DNA of 38,256 bases. Source: an uncultured Bacilli bacterium. GTDB taxonomy: Bacteria; Bacillota_I; Bacilli_A; RF39; UBA660. The stretch covers positions 1 to 38,256 of the forward strand of contig CANQMM010000009.1 in NCBI GenBank assembly GCA_947624955.1. Reading direction: 5' to 3'. Both the position numbers and the translations under genes were made by a program. Positions 16,197-24,865 of the stretch are shown in pieces. The notes beneath the pieces are model-generated. The model made no database searches. It was not told the DNA's origin and worked only from the letters and a program-made list of their open reading frames with translations. Position 1 is the first letter of the stretch. Every line of letters starts with the position of its first letter.

Positions 16197-16226
16197 AGTA
16201 TACCACTATTAACGAGTTTTAGTCAA
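16197..16226 (-). promoter_or_regulatory. Promoter of serS
   Basis: TTGACT (16221-16226) and TATACT (16197-16202) are spaced by 18 bases on the minus strand, with a TG before the -10. Transcription would start just ahead of the T-box Stem I. Confidence 0.8.
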
Positions 16227-16232
16227 ATAAAT

Positions 16233-16261
16233 TTGCATTTTAAAGAATTTTGTGCTATTAT
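16233..16261 (+). promoter_or_regulatory. Promoter of the gene at 16292
   Basis: TTGCAT (16233-16238), 17 bases, TATTAT (16256-16261), with TG one base before the -10. It is back to back with the serS promoter, the two -35 boxes only 6 bases apart. Confidence 0.7.
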
Positions 16262-16291
16262 ATAAAGCAATTCAAAAAAGGGGTTGAATTT

Positions 16292-17509
16292 ATGGGGGAT
16301 TTTTTAGTTGCTCGTTTAGAGCAGTATGGATTTTTTAATAAAAATTTAACTAATGAGGAAAGATTACATGCTTTATATGAAGCTTGTGATGATTATTTTT
16401 TGGAAATTATAAGAGCTTACAATAATACTTATGTGCAAAAGATTGAGGTCGATTATTTAAGAATAGTTAACGATCCAGTTCACTACTTATTACGTTTGCT
16501 CGCTAATTATACAAATAATCCGTATGTCCGTAGTTGTTTAGGAATTTTAGCAAGTGAATTAAATTGCTTAATTAATTTTTTACAAGGGCAAAAGATTGCC
16601 ATTCAGGAGAACGCTCGCGATAATTCTTTAGTCTCTAGAGGTAAAAAATATACAAAGTTAAATATTAAACAAGGATTAAATAGAGATTTAGAGATGGTTG
16701 CTGGCGAGTTAGTAGCGATTAGGGAAATCTTTAAAACGGAAAATTTAGGAGTAAGTCGCCGCTTTGCTCTAATTGATGATGCCAAAATCAAAGGCCAAAT
16801 CGATAGTAAGAAAGAAATGGAAAGCGAACTAGCCTTTGGCTTATTAAAGCAACGAACTAATTGGGGAGTTTTAACGGGATTTAGGTCAATACTTGATGAA
16901 TATGTCGATATTACGAATAGAACATTAGATGTCAATCCCCTACTCGGCGATAATGCTTTATATATTAGAAAAACTTTAGCAATTGCACCGATATACACGT
17001 GCGATGAAAGTCGAAAATTTAGAGAAGCTATGCTCCAAAGAAACTTACGCGGTAAACACTTTTATACCAATTTATTAGATGGGGAATTTGAAGATGGCCG
17101 ATTTGGAACAATTATTTATGGCAATAATGGTTTATGTCAAGTCCCTTCTTGGGAAAAGCAAAAAGAAATGTTAAGGGAATTAAAAAGAGTTTTAGCCGAG
17201 GATGGCAGAATCATTTTAACAACAACCGATATGGAAGTGTTAGAAATGGTGAGTCCAGAATTAGCCAAGAAAACTAAAGAGTTTATGATTAGTAATGGTG
17301 GCGAACGCTACAAATTACCAAATAGCGAGGCGATTAAAACAAAAATCGGGGGATTTATTGAGTACCAAGATCCGGAATATTATGAAGAATTATTTACGGA
17401 AGCCGGATTAGATATCGCCCACTATTACGATTTAAAAGATACGACCGGGAATTTAATCTTTGATCATCTAGATGTAGGTAAAGCTTATATCTTGAAGAAA
17501 AGAGGATAA
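16292..17509 (+). CDS. Unknown protein with a degenerate methyltransferase-like C-terminal domain
   Basis: Function is unknown. Residues about 1-240 are helix-rich and match no family I know. The last part resembles the second half of a class I SAM methyltransferase: FGTIIYGNNGLCQVP, then a helix with RELKRVL, then DGRIILTTTD, as in motifs IV to VI. A Gly-rich SAM-binding motif I (GxGxG type) is not visible before it, so the enzyme may be inactive or bind its cofactor differently. The longer frame begins at 16250 inside the promoter. ATG 16292 with AAGGGG 8 bases before gives 405 residues. The gene at 17557 follows in the same direction but has its own promoter. Confidence 0.7.
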   Translation: MGDFLVARLEQYGFFNKNLTNEERLHALYEACDDYFLEIIRAYNNTYVQKIEVDYLRIVNDPVHYLLRLLANYTNNPYVRSCLGILASELNCLINFLQGQKIAIQENARDNSLVSRGKKYTKLNIKQGLNRDLEMVAGELVAIREIFKTENLGVSRRFALIDDAKIKGQIDSKKEMESELAFGLLKQRTNWGVLTGFRSILDEYVDITNRTLDVNPLLGDNALYIRKTLAIAPIYTCDESRKFREAMLQRNLRGKHFYTNLLDGEFEDGRFGTIIYGNNGLCQVPSWEKQKEMLRELKRVLAEDGRIILTTTDMEVLEMVSPELAKKTKEFMISNGGERYKLPNSEAIKTKIGGFIEYQDPEYYEELFTEAGLDIAHYYDLKDTTGNLIFDHLDVGKAYILKKRG

Positions 17510-17526
17510 TTCCTTTTTTAATGCTG

Positions 17527-17535
17527 TGATATAAT
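17527..17535 (+). promoter_or_regulatory. Extended -10 promoter of the gene at 17557
   Basis: TGATATAAT on the plus strand, with a poor -35, lies about 9 bases before the ribosome site AAGGAGG. Confidence 0.6.
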
Positions 17536-17556
17536 ATAGTGATAAGGAGGCGTCTT

Positions 17557-18369
17557 ATGGGAAAAGAAGCGACTTTAGAAGAAATTCAAAAACGGATTAT
17601 TGGGGGATTATACTTAACCGTCAAAACGATGCGATACGGGATGTATTCCTTAACTTATGAAGTCTACACTTTTGATAACGAAGGCGTTTTATTATTAAAT
17701 TCTCCTAATACTGATATCTATATCTTATTAGATAAATACTTTAATACAATAACTATTGAAAAAGTGCAAATAAATAATCATTCAGAAAAAGAAAAATTCG
17801 TCGTCGATAGTTTTATCAAGTATGGGATGGAAACTATTCCTAATTTAGGTTATCCTTTTACGACATATACTCTTCAAGATATAAACCGAATGGATGATAC
17901 AATAGGATTTATAAGGGATGTTCAAGGAAATTATGTAGGAATTAAAGATGGTAAATTAATAAATGTGGAACTTGATGAAAGACATTTTTTACTATTAGAA
18001 TATCTTAAATTTTTAAAAAAGAAGATGGAAATCTTTTGGCAGGTTAGTATACATTTACAATTATTAGGTCTTCCCGTACCGAGTATTAAGGATTATGTAA
18101 CAAAGTTAGTGGCCGGGATTAATGAAGAAATTGCAAGAAAGAGAGATGCTAGTGAACAACTAAGTATCTGGGACCTTAAACAAAGCTATGGGGAGTTTAT
18201 GGATAAAGAAGAAGATGAGGGTACACTAAAAAATATAGTCAAGTTATTTAATTTAACTAATAACGGTGAAGATTTAGTAGTGGTTGCTCAGCAATTATGG
18301 AGTATTTTAAATGAAGACGCGCCAAAACCGAGTTTCAAAGAAGGCATACTCTATTGGCGTTACCCATAA
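17557..18369 (+). CDS. Unknown 270-residue protein
   Basis: I do not recognise this protein. It appears soluble, without a signal peptide or long hydrophobic helix. The N-terminal half (about 15-105) looks beta-rich (GLYLTVKTMRYGMYSLTYEVYTF). The second half is helical, with an acidic patch (MDKEEDEG) near 220. The frame can be extended back to a GTG at 17539, but that would read through the strong AAGGAGG ribosome site, so ATG 17557 is used. It follows the methyltransferase-like gene by 47 bases and could share its function, but nothing in the sequence proves this. Confidence 0.7.
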   Translation: MGKEATLEEIQKRIIGGLYLTVKTMRYGMYSLTYEVYTFDNEGVLLLNSPNTDIYILLDKYFNTITIEKVQINNHSEKEKFVVDSFIKYGMETIPNLGYPFTTYTLQDINRMDDTIGFIRDVQGNYVGIKDGKLINVELDERHFLLLEYLKFLKKKMEIFWQVSIHLQLLGLPVPSIKDYVTKLVAGINEEIARKRDASEQLSIWDLKQSYGEFMDKEEDEGTLKNIVKLFNLTNNGEDLVVVAQQLWSILNEDAPKPSFKEGILYWRYP

Positions 18370-18406
18370 AAAAAGAGTCACTCGAGATGTTCTTTAGCAA
18401 AGTGAC
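18368..18406 (-). terminator. Terminator at the end of the cell-wall cluster
   Basis: Stem GTCACT/AGTGAC (18377-18382 with 18401-18406) with an 18-base loop runs into TCTTTTTTT on the minus strand. The stem includes the last codons of queH. The long loop makes it a moderate call. Confidence 0.5.
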
Positions 18407-18998
18407 AACCACAATAATCTTGCCGATAAAGTTGATACTTTTTAGCTAATTCGATACTGCGTAAATAACCATCGCGTTTTTTAAAATCCGCTAATAAGTA
18501 TTTGACTTTTACCTCACTTTCAACCGCTAAACCGATGGCATTAACTATCTGACTATTTTTATGCGGACTGACAGTAAGCGTTGTACCAAAATAATCATAA
18601 CCTAAGGAAGCCGCCGTTTGGGCGGTTTTTAATAAGCGCAGTTTAAAACAGACCGGGCAACGCGAACCGCCTTCTCTTTCGTTTTCTAGGCCTTTAGTAC
18701 AAGCAAGAAAGGAAGCATTATCATAATCGCAATCCAAATAATCAATAGCATATTCTTTAAGTTCTTGGATTAGACGAATTTGTTCTTGTTTTCGATGTTC
18801 ATATTCACTAAGGGGTTCGATATTTGGATTATAGTAATAGATAGTTGTTTTAAAATAAGGGGCAACGCGTTCAATTACCGCACTCGAACAAGGACCACAG
18901 CAGCTATGGAGTAATAAACGGGGTTTCGGAGAACAGTTTTTGACTTCCTCACAAATTTTTTGAAATTCTAAATCGTAGTTAGTCTTCACCTTCGGCAT
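18378..18998 (-). CDS. queH: Epoxyqueuosine reductase QueH
   Basis: QueH performs the last step of queuosine synthesis in tRNA, reducing epoxyqueuosine, and is the non-cobalamin alternative to QueG. The 206-residue protein has the family cysteine clusters HSCCGPCS near the N terminus, SRCPVCFKLR near the middle, and DYCGCHF at the C terminus. These bind the iron-sulfur cluster and the adjacent metal site in this family. The reading frame overlaps ftsQ. The ATG at 18998 immediately abuts AAGGAG (no spacing); a GTG at 18989, 9 bases from it, is the more workable start. It is the last gene before the terminator. Placement in a division cluster is probably incidental. Confidence 0.92.
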   Translation of the reverse strand: MPKVKTNYDLEFQKICEEVKNCSPKPRLLLHSCCGPCSSAVIERVAPYFKTTIYYYNPNIEPLSEYEHRKQEQIRLIQELKEYAIDYLDCDYDNASFLACTKGLENEREGGSRCPVCFKLRLLKTAQTAASLGYDYFGTTLTVSPHKNSQIVNAIGLAVESEVKVKYLLADFKKRDGYLRSIELAKKYQLYRQDYCGCHFAKEHLE

Positions 18999-19746
18999 CT
19001 CCTTCAGTTTTAGCTAGTTCTTTATAAGTGGTAAAGATATGGGCATCAGATTCCGAATCGAGCATAATAACACCGCGTTCCGTACCATACTTTTTAACAA
19101 TACTATCATAATAAGAAAGATAATCTTTAAACTTTTGCATATAGACGGTATTGATATAAACGGTGTTGCCATCGTTCATCGAGAAAACAAATCGCAACGG
19201 GTCATCGACATCGCCTTCGGGGGTGCTACCATCCGGTTGATATTCGATTTCATTAATCATATAAACAATCGTCGGATCGATTTTGGATAATTGGGTTGTA
19301 AAATCTTTCAAGATATCTTCCGGTACATAGTTAACTAGGGTTGGTAAACCATAAAATTTCGTATCATTTAAAGATGAACCATCACTTAAGATAGCGGTAT
19401 TAGTTGATTGGTAATAAAATAAGGGATAATTTTCCGTAATATCGATAGTTATATGGCCTTTTAAATCCTTTTTAACCGCAACATCTTTTACTAAAGGAAG
19501 GGTTTTAAGCGATGCAATGATTTGTTTTTTATTTATTTTAAGGATTTTGGGATAATTCGTTAGATTAGCTTTTTCGATAATAGTGACATCTTTAGTGTAA
19601 GCATTGCCGTGAATAACAATATTTTTCACTCTTAAAGTAAATAGGTAATAAGTAGAATAAGCAATAGTACCAATTATTATTAAGATAATTACGAGATTGC
19701 GATAGTTAAGATGACGTTTCTTTTTGGGTTTAGGACGAGAAGGCAA
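18979..19746 (-). CDS. ftsQ: Cell-division protein FtsQ/DivIB
   Basis: This is a divisome membrane protein that links FtsL/FtsB-type partners to septal synthesis. The 255 residues show a Lys/Arg-rich cytoplasmic N terminus (1-16), one membrane helix (about 17-38), and a POTRA domain starting at VKNIVIHGNAYTKD. The beta domain follows (ITENYPLFYYQ onward). The acidic tail ends EGED. It comes after murB with a 6-base gap, the same neighbours as in Bacillus (murG-murB-divIB). It overlaps the start of queH. Confidence 0.9.
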   Translation of the reverse strand: MPSRPKPKKKRHLNYRNLVIILIIIGTIAYSTYYLFTLRVKNIVIHGNAYTKDVTIIEKANLTNYPKILKINKKQIIASLKTLPLVKDVAVKKDLKGHITIDITENYPLFYYQSTNTAILSDGSSLNDTKFYGLPTLVNYVPEDILKDFTTQLSKIDPTIVYMINEIEYQPDGSTPEGDVDDPLRFVFSMNDGNTVYINTVYMQKFKDYLSYYDSIVKKYGTERGVIMLDSESDAHIFTTYKELAKTEGDAEGED

Positions 19747-19752
19747 AAGGTA

Positions 19753-20649
19753 TCACTCCCATCCAATAAATTCTTGCTCAATTATTAAGTCGACACCCGT
19801 TTTCGTAAGAACGGTATCGTGAACATACTTGATTAAGTTATAGATATCTTTACTAGTAGCATTACCGGTATTGATAATAAAATTAGCGTGTTTTTCACTG
19901 ACGCAAGCCCCACCTATCTTATAACCTTTTAGATTACACATTTCAATTAATCGGCCGGCGTAGTCCCCTTCCGGATTACGGAAAACACTACCAGCAGAGG
20001 GATATTCTAGGGGTTGCGTAGCTACTCTTCTTTGTTGACGGTCTTTAATAATTTCTAAAGAAGCTTCTTTATCACCAGGTGATAATTTGAAGGTAGCTGC
20101 TAAAATTAGCCAATCTTTATGACTCTTAAATATCGATGTTCGATAGCCGTAAGTTAAATCGTCATGACTTTTAGTTACGACATCCATATTTTCATCGATG
20201 ATGGTGACCTCACTCACATAATCCAAAATACAACTATTGTAAGCTCCGGCATTACCATAGATACTACCACCGACAGTTCCCGGAATACCACAAGCAAATT
20301 CTAAACCTTTGAGAGAATAATCGATACTTTTTAAAGCAATTTCACTAAGCATTGCTCCGGCTTCGGCATAGGCAGTTTGGTCTTCTTCATTAAACTGGTA
20401 AGCGCGCATATTTTTAAAAGTTATATATACCCCATTAAATGGCTCATCATTTAAGACAATATTAGAACCATTACCTAAAATGATATATGGTAGATGATTT
20501 CTTTTTAAATAGTCAATTAAGTTAATTAAATCGACACTATTAGTAGGAGATATTAAATACTTAGCTATACCCCCAATATGGTAAGTATTATATTTTTTTA
20601 AATCGACATCGGTCAATAAGGGACCAAATTGTTGTAAATCTGTTATCAT
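19753..20649 (-). CDS. murB: UDP-N-acetylenolpyruvoylglucosamine reductase
   Basis: MurB uses FAD and NADPH to make UDP-N-acetylmuramate, the second committed step of peptidoglycan precursor synthesis. The 298-residue protein has the FAD-binding block YIILGNGSNIVL and GIPGTVGGSIYGNAGAY. The family YRTSIFK and PSAGSVFRNPEG segments follow, the latter holding the active-site serine region, and it ends with a conserved Glu-containing IEQEF. Length and motifs suit the type II MurB of Firmicutes. Its start overlaps the murG stop by 4 bases. Confidence 0.96.
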   Translation of the reverse strand: MITDLQQFGPLLTDVDLKKYNTYHIGGIAKYLISPTNSVDLINLIDYLKRNHLPYIILGNGSNIVLNDEPFNGVYITFKNMRAYQFNEEDQTAYAEAGAMLSEIALKSIDYSLKGLEFACGIPGTVGGSIYGNAGAYNSCILDYVSEVTIIDENMDVVTKSHDDLTYGYRTSIFKSHKDWLILAATFKLSPGDKEASLEIIKDRQQRRVATQPLEYPSAGSVFRNPEGDYAGRLIEMCNLKGYKIGGACVSEKHANFIINTGNATSKDIYNLIKYVHDTVLTKTGVDLIIEQEFIGWE

Positions 20650-21722
20650 TTTATCAACTCCTTTATTACTTGATAGATTTTCGTACTACTATCATTCGTA
20701 CGCATTTTTTCAAGATTAGCTTGCATTTGCTTAATCGTGCTCGGATTATGGAGAATTTCTTGGACTTTGTGCATTAAATTAGTGGGCGTTAAATCTTTTT
20801 CTTCAATTAGGTCGGCCGCATAGTGTTCTTTTAATTCTAGAGCATTGTAATATTGATGGTTATTAGCAACGAATGGGGACGGAATAAAGATGGCGGGTAA
20901 TTTTAAAGCAATGATCTCGCTAATGGTCGATGCCCCAGCTCTAGTTATCAATAAGTCCGTATTTTTAAGAAGACCGGGTAGATTATCGAGATAAGGTAAA
21001 ACTTTAACGTTGCTTGGGAATTTTAATTTAGTAAAATCCGCATAGTAATCTTTGCCGGTGATATAGAGAACTTCAAAATCTTCTGTTTGACAAGCAGTTA
21101 AAAACTCTTGCATTTTCGCATTTATCGTTGAACTTCCTAAACTACCGGAAACGATAACAATCAATTTTTTGTGAGGATTTAAACCTAAACTCTCTTTGGA
21201 TATCGGAGTCATTTTTAAAGCATTCTCGGCACAAGGATTACCGGTTACCACACATTTATCGCTCGGAAAATAGTCTTTGCTGCTAGCGAAAGATAAAGCA
21301 ATTTTATCACATTTTTTAGCAAGGACTCGGTTAGTTTTCCCAGGAAGGGAGTTTTGTTCATGAATAAGGGTTTTAAGATGTAACTTTTGGGCAGCTTTAA
21401 TTACCGGATAAGTGACATAACCACCGACACCGATAACGATATCCGGTTTAAAGTCCCGCATAATCTTTAGACATTTCTTTTCCGCTTGGTTAATTAAAAA
21501 GAGGTTTTTAAAATCCCGAAAGATAGCTTTTTTACTGAAGCCGTAGATCTCAAGACTTTGATAGGGAATATTTCTTTTAGGAACCAAATCTTTTTCCATA
21601 CGATTATGAGTGCCAATATATAAGACATCGAGATGTTTTTCTTCTTCTTTTAATTTTTTAATAATGGCTAATGCGGGATAGATATGACCACCGGTACCAC
21701 CAGCAGATATTATGACTTTCAT
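20646..21722 (-). CDS. murG: Lipid II synthase, N-acetylglucosaminyltransferase MurG
   Basis: MurG adds GlcNAc to lipid I at the inner face of the membrane, making lipid II. The 358 residues begin with the UDP-GlcNAc transferase signature ISAGGTGGHIYPALAI. GVGGYVTYPVI and the second glycine-rich loop GSLGSSTIN follow, and then the donor-site block RAGASTISEI. A 4-base overlap couples it to murB. An own promoter in the 80-base gap upstream suggests that murG-murB-ftsQ-queH can also be transcribed apart from the glycosyltransferase genes before it. Confidence 0.97.
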   Translation of the reverse strand: MKVIISAGGTGGHIYPALAIIKKLKEEEKHLDVLYIGTHNRMEKDLVPKRNIPYQSLEIYGFSKKAIFRDFKNLFLINQAEKKCLKIMRDFKPDIVIGVGGYVTYPVIKAAQKLHLKTLIHEQNSLPGKTNRVLAKKCDKIALSFASSKDYFPSDKCVVTGNPCAENALKMTPISKESLGLNPHKKLIVIVSGSLGSSTINAKMQEFLTACQTEDFEVLYITGKDYYADFTKLKFPSNVKVLPYLDNLPGLLKNTDLLITRAGASTISEIIALKLPAIFIPSPFVANNHQYYNALELKEHYAADLIEEKDLTPTNLMHKVQEILHNPSTIKQMQANLEKMRTNDSSTKIYQVIKELIK

Positions 21723-21740
21723 GATAAATCACCTAATATA

Positions 21741-21746
21741 ATTATA
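21741..21746 (-). promoter_or_regulatory. Putative -10 box before murG
   Basis: TATAAT on the minus strand about 20 bases before the murG start, with AGGTGA as ribosome site. The -35 region (GCAAAA) is poor. Confidence 0.45.
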
Positions 21747-21804
21747 CTATATTTTAAAGGATTTTTTGCTTATTATCGGCATTTATCGTAAACTTATTGT
21801 CATT

Positions 21805-22749
21805 TTAATCAATAATTTCTTCAACGATGTAACGAGGTCTTCTTTTGGTCTCGTGATAAATTTTGCCAATATATTCCCCTACTATGCCGATTGATAGCAT
21901 TTGTAAACCACCAATAAACCAAATAGAAATGATTAGTAAATGCGTACTATCGATAGGATTACCCATAATTTTAGTAATCAGCGTGTAGAGCATTATAACG
22001 ATACTTATAAAGATGATTAAAACGCCCGTAGATAAGATTAATCTAAGCGGTTTAATACTAAATGAGGTAATACCATCAAAAGCGAAAGATAGCATTTTCT
22101 TAAGGGGATATTTACTAGTGCCAGCAAAACGCTCATTACGTTCGTAATATACGATAGAGCTATCAAAACCGATTAAAGGGACAATTCCCCGAAGGAAAAG
22201 ATTGACCTCTTGAAATTCCGCTAAAGCTTGTAAAGATCTTTTACTTAGAAGACGGCAATCGGCGTGATTATAGACAATATCGACACCTAAGGATTTCATT
22301 AAACGGTAAAATCCTTGAGCCGTAAAGCGTTTAAAGAAAGTATCTTTAGTTCGACTGCTGCGAACACCATAAACGACATCTTTGCCTTTTTGGTATTCTG
22401 CGAGCATGGCATCGATGACATTAATATCATCTTGTAAATCGGCATCCATAGATATGGCAATATCGGCCTTATCTTTCGCGTACATAAGACCAGCTAGCAA
22501 GACATTTTGGTGACCCCGGTTACGGGAAAGTTTTAAACCACTAAATAGGTTATCTTCTTGATGATAGTTGGTAATTAAGTTCCAAGTCTGATCTTTGGAG
22601 CCGTCATTACAAAATAGAACGCGGCTTTTAGACGATATTTTTTGCTCCTTCATTAAGGTTGTAAATTTCTCTTTTAATCTTTTATGAGTTTCCGGTAAAA
22701 CTTCTTCCTCATTATAACAAGGAATAACTAAATATAAAATTGGGCGCAT
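21805..22749 (-). CDS. Polyprenyl-phosphate glycosyltransferase, GtrB/DPM1-like GT2
   Basis: This probable GT2 enzyme moves a sugar from a nucleotide onto undecaprenyl phosphate, making the donor for a membrane GT-C transferase. The first 230 residues are a GT-A fold with IPCYNEEE, FCNDGSKD and the DADLQDD metal site. Two membrane helices follow near 236-262 and 272-295, the topology of GtrB proteins. Its ribosome site overlaps the stop of the GT-C gene before it, so the two form a pair. The sugar is unknown. There is no GtrA-type flippase beside it. Confidence 0.88.
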   Translation of the reverse strand: MRPILYLVIPCYNEEEVLPETHKRLKEKFTTLMKEQKISSKSRVLFCNDGSKDQTWNLITNYHQEDNLFSGLKLSRNRGHQNVLLAGLMYAKDKADIAISMDADLQDDINVIDAMLAEYQKGKDVVYGVRSSRTKDTFFKRFTAQGFYRLMKSLGVDIVYNHADCRLLSKRSLQALAEFQEVNLFLRGIVPLIGFDSSIVYYERNERFAGTSKYPLKKMLSFAFDGITSFSIKPLRLILSTGVLIIFISIVIMLYTLITKIMGNPIDSTHLLIISIWFIGGLQMLSIGIVGEYIGKIYHETKRRPRYIVEEIID

Positions 22750-22752
22750 AAA

Positions 22753-24258
22753 TTAACTCTCCTTTACTTCAAATAAATATGCTTTATAGTTACTGTTTTC
22801 AAATTTAGAATCGGCCGAAGCGATAAGTTGGTAATTAGTGTATAAAAGGGGTTCAGAGGCTTGTAATTCTTCCGAGTTTTTCTTAGTATAGTATAGAATA
22901 TACGAGGTCGTACGATTAGCAATGTAGGACTTAAAAGCATCTAAGTTATCGGGAAAATACTCGTAACTAATATTTTGCTTTTCAAAAAAGTAAGTGCTAG
23001 GTAATAAACCACTAGCAGTATAGATACCGCTATCTAAGTAACCGATATTGACAATGGTCGGGTTTTCTTTCGTTTTTAAGATTTCCGCAAATTGGTACTG
23101 AAAATAATCTTGCTTTTTCGTACCGATCAACTCTTTATAGTTCGCACCGCGATAAGAGATGAATAAGCAAATTAGAAAGGTCCCGGCAATAAAGAGAGTG
23201 GCGACTTTATTCGGTAAAGATACTAAGGGTTTATCTAGGAAACGGAAAAGGCCGAGATAAGTAACACTACTAAAGAAAAGAATAAATAAAAGATAATATT
23301 TATAAAATTTTAAACCGAAATAAGTACCTAAAATAGTAAAGAAAAACATTACAATAAATAGTATTTTCGCTCTTTTACTAAGAGGTAAGGTAAAGATAAG
23401 CAAAGGAAGTGCAAGAATAATGGGTAACATTAGACCATTAGATTTTAATGATTCCAAGAAACCTTTAAGCAAGCTCCAAAACTTAGCGGCAAGCGACATC
23501 TTAGCACCTTGGTAAGCTGTGATATTGGTAATAAAGTAGACGTCAATAAAGTCTTTAATACCGTGATTGATACCGAAATAGATTAATGTTATACCTAGCG
23601 GAATAAACATTCCTAGAAGAATGAGTAAAGGATAAATGATGGCTTTTTTATAATCCTTAGCAAGTAAGTAATCGATAAACAGCGCTAGCGTAAAGCCAAA
23701 ATAGAAACCGAGTAAAGTATATTTAATGAGTAAGACAAGGCCGGCTAAGATGCCATTTAATAGCATTTCTTTTTTGGTTAAGGGGGAGACTTTAAAATGT
23801 TTAAAAAAATAATATAGGGTAATAAAGAAGAAAGCGATGGATAATTCTTCCGCACTACCACCGTGCGTAAAAGCGGGGCTCGTCGTAAGTAAAGCGGTAA
23901 AAAAAGGAAGAATAATGAAGGAAGAACGCGAACTAATAAATAGTTTTAAAGTTTTATAGAGGAAATATAAGCCAATACTAAAGATTAAAACTTCAATGAT
24001 AAAGACCCCATAAAAAGTATCTTTGGATATTAAGTAACCAAAACCATAGATTAAATAAAGAAATGGACCTTTTTGTTCGAAGATATCCCGGTAAGGAACT
24101 AAACCATTGAATAAACTTTTACCAACTGTAAAAAAGGCATTGGCATCAACCCAGTCATTAAAGCCATAAAGAAAAGAATTTTTACTAGTTAGGGCAAGAA
24201 TTAAGAAACTAGTAAGTAGACAATAGAGATATGGTAAATATTTTTTAAGTTTTTTCAC
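22753..24258 (-). CDS. Membrane glycosyltransferase, probable GT-C fold
   Basis: This 501-residue protein has about ten membrane helices and a soluble C-terminal domain (about 385-501). An early acidic site (NDWVDANAF near 35) and YRDIFEQKGPFLY near 56 are typical of the first periplasmic loop of GT39/GT-C enzymes, which transfer a sugar from a lipid carrier outside the cell. It is followed by the GtrB-like donor maker with only a 3-base gap. The likely acceptor is a wall polymer or a surface protein, but this is inference. Translation appears to start at a GTG with AGAAGG upstream. It has its own extended -10 promoter. Confidence 0.75.
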   Translation of the reverse strand: MKKLKKYLPYLYCLLTSFLILALTSKNSFLYGFNDWVDANAFFTVGKSLFNGLVPYRDIFEQKGPFLYLIYGFGYLISKDTFYGVFIIEVLIFSIGLYFLYKTLKLFISSRSSFIILPFFTALLTTSPAFTHGGSAEELSIAFFFITLYYFFKHFKVSPLTKKEMLLNGILAGLVLLIKYTLLGFYFGFTLALFIDYLLAKDYKKAIIYPLLILLGMFIPLGITLIYFGINHGIKDFIDVYFITNITAYQGAKMSLAAKFWSLLKGFLESLKSNGLMLPIILALPLLIFTLPLSKRAKILFIVMFFFTILGTYFGLKFYKYYLLFILFFSSVTYLGLFRFLDKPLVSLPNKVATLFIAGTFLICLFISYRGANYKELIGTKKQDYFQYQFAEILKTKENPTIVNIGYLDSGIYTASGLLPSTYFFEKQNISYEYFPDNLDAFKSYIANRTTSYILYYTKKNSEELQASEPLLYTNYQLIASADSKFENSNYKAYLFEVKES

Positions 24259-24283
24259 GGTCTTGACCTTCTTTGCTATTTAA

Positions 24284-24292
24284 ATTATAACA
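24284..24292 (-). promoter_or_regulatory. Extended -10 promoter of the glycosyltransferase pair
   Basis: TGTTATAAT on the minus strand, about 26 bases before the GTG start, with a poor -35. Confidence 0.5.
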
Positions 24293-24305
24293 TGAAGATA
24301 AAAAG

Positions 24306-24325
24306 AAAAAAAGAAATATTCTTTT
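24306..24325 (-). terminator. AT-only terminator after the dCMP deaminase gene
   Basis: A 7-bp stem AAAAGAA/TTCTTTT (24309-24315 with 24319-24325) with a 3-base loop and a T-run on the minus strand, overlapping the stop codon. Its stability is low, so read-through is likely. Confidence 0.4.
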
Positions 24326-24836
24326 ATCTAATGTTTAAAGGTTCATCAGGTAAAAGAGATATTTCAATTTTTTCGTGAGGAAGATTATCTAATTTGCGAA
24401 TTTTAACGCCACATTCAGTTAAAATTTTACGACTGACAAAGTTATTGTCAGAATCTTTATATTTATCCGATAAGTAAACCACTTCGGAAATACCGGATTG
24501 AATAATTGCTTTGGCACACTCATTGCAAGGAAATAAATCGACATAAATTCGGGCACCTTTTAAGTCATTACGACTGCCATGATAATTAAGGATGGCATTC
24601 AATTCCGCGTGACAAACATAGGCGTATTTAGATTCGGTAAAGCCCCCTTCCCGACTCCAAGGAAAATCTTCATCGGCAAAACCATTTGGGGTACCGTTAT
24701 AACCAATGGATAATATCCGGTTATCTTGGTTGACGATACAAGCTCCTACTTGCGTATTCGGGTCTTTACTTCGTCCGGCGGATAATTTAGCTATACTGAT
24801 AAAAAATTCATCCCAATTAATATTTCTATTTGCCAT
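24324..24836 (-). CDS. comEB: Deoxycytidylate (dCMP) deaminase
   Basis: This zinc enzyme converts dCMP to dUMP, feeding thymidylate synthesis. The 170-residue protein has the cytidine/deoxycytidylate deaminase motif CHAELN (His76, Glu78) and PCNEC (Cys104, Cys107) for zinc binding and proton transfer. The N-terminal block KDPNTQVGA and the GYNGTPNGF loop are those of dCMP deaminases. In Bacillus the homologue ComEB lies in the competence operon; here it stands between wall genes, with no competence gene near. The start follows CGGAGTGA. Confidence 0.93.
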   Translation of the reverse strand: MANRNINWDEFFISIAKLSAGRSKDPNTQVGACIVNQDNRILSIGYNGTPNGFADEDFPWSREGGFTESKYAYVCHAELNAILNYHGSRNDLKGARIYVDLFPCNECAKAIIQSGISEVVYLSDKYKDSDNNFVSRKILTECGVKIRKLDNLPHEKIEISLLPDEPLNIR

Positions 24837-24865
24837 AAAATCACTCCGTAATTATCATACCACAT

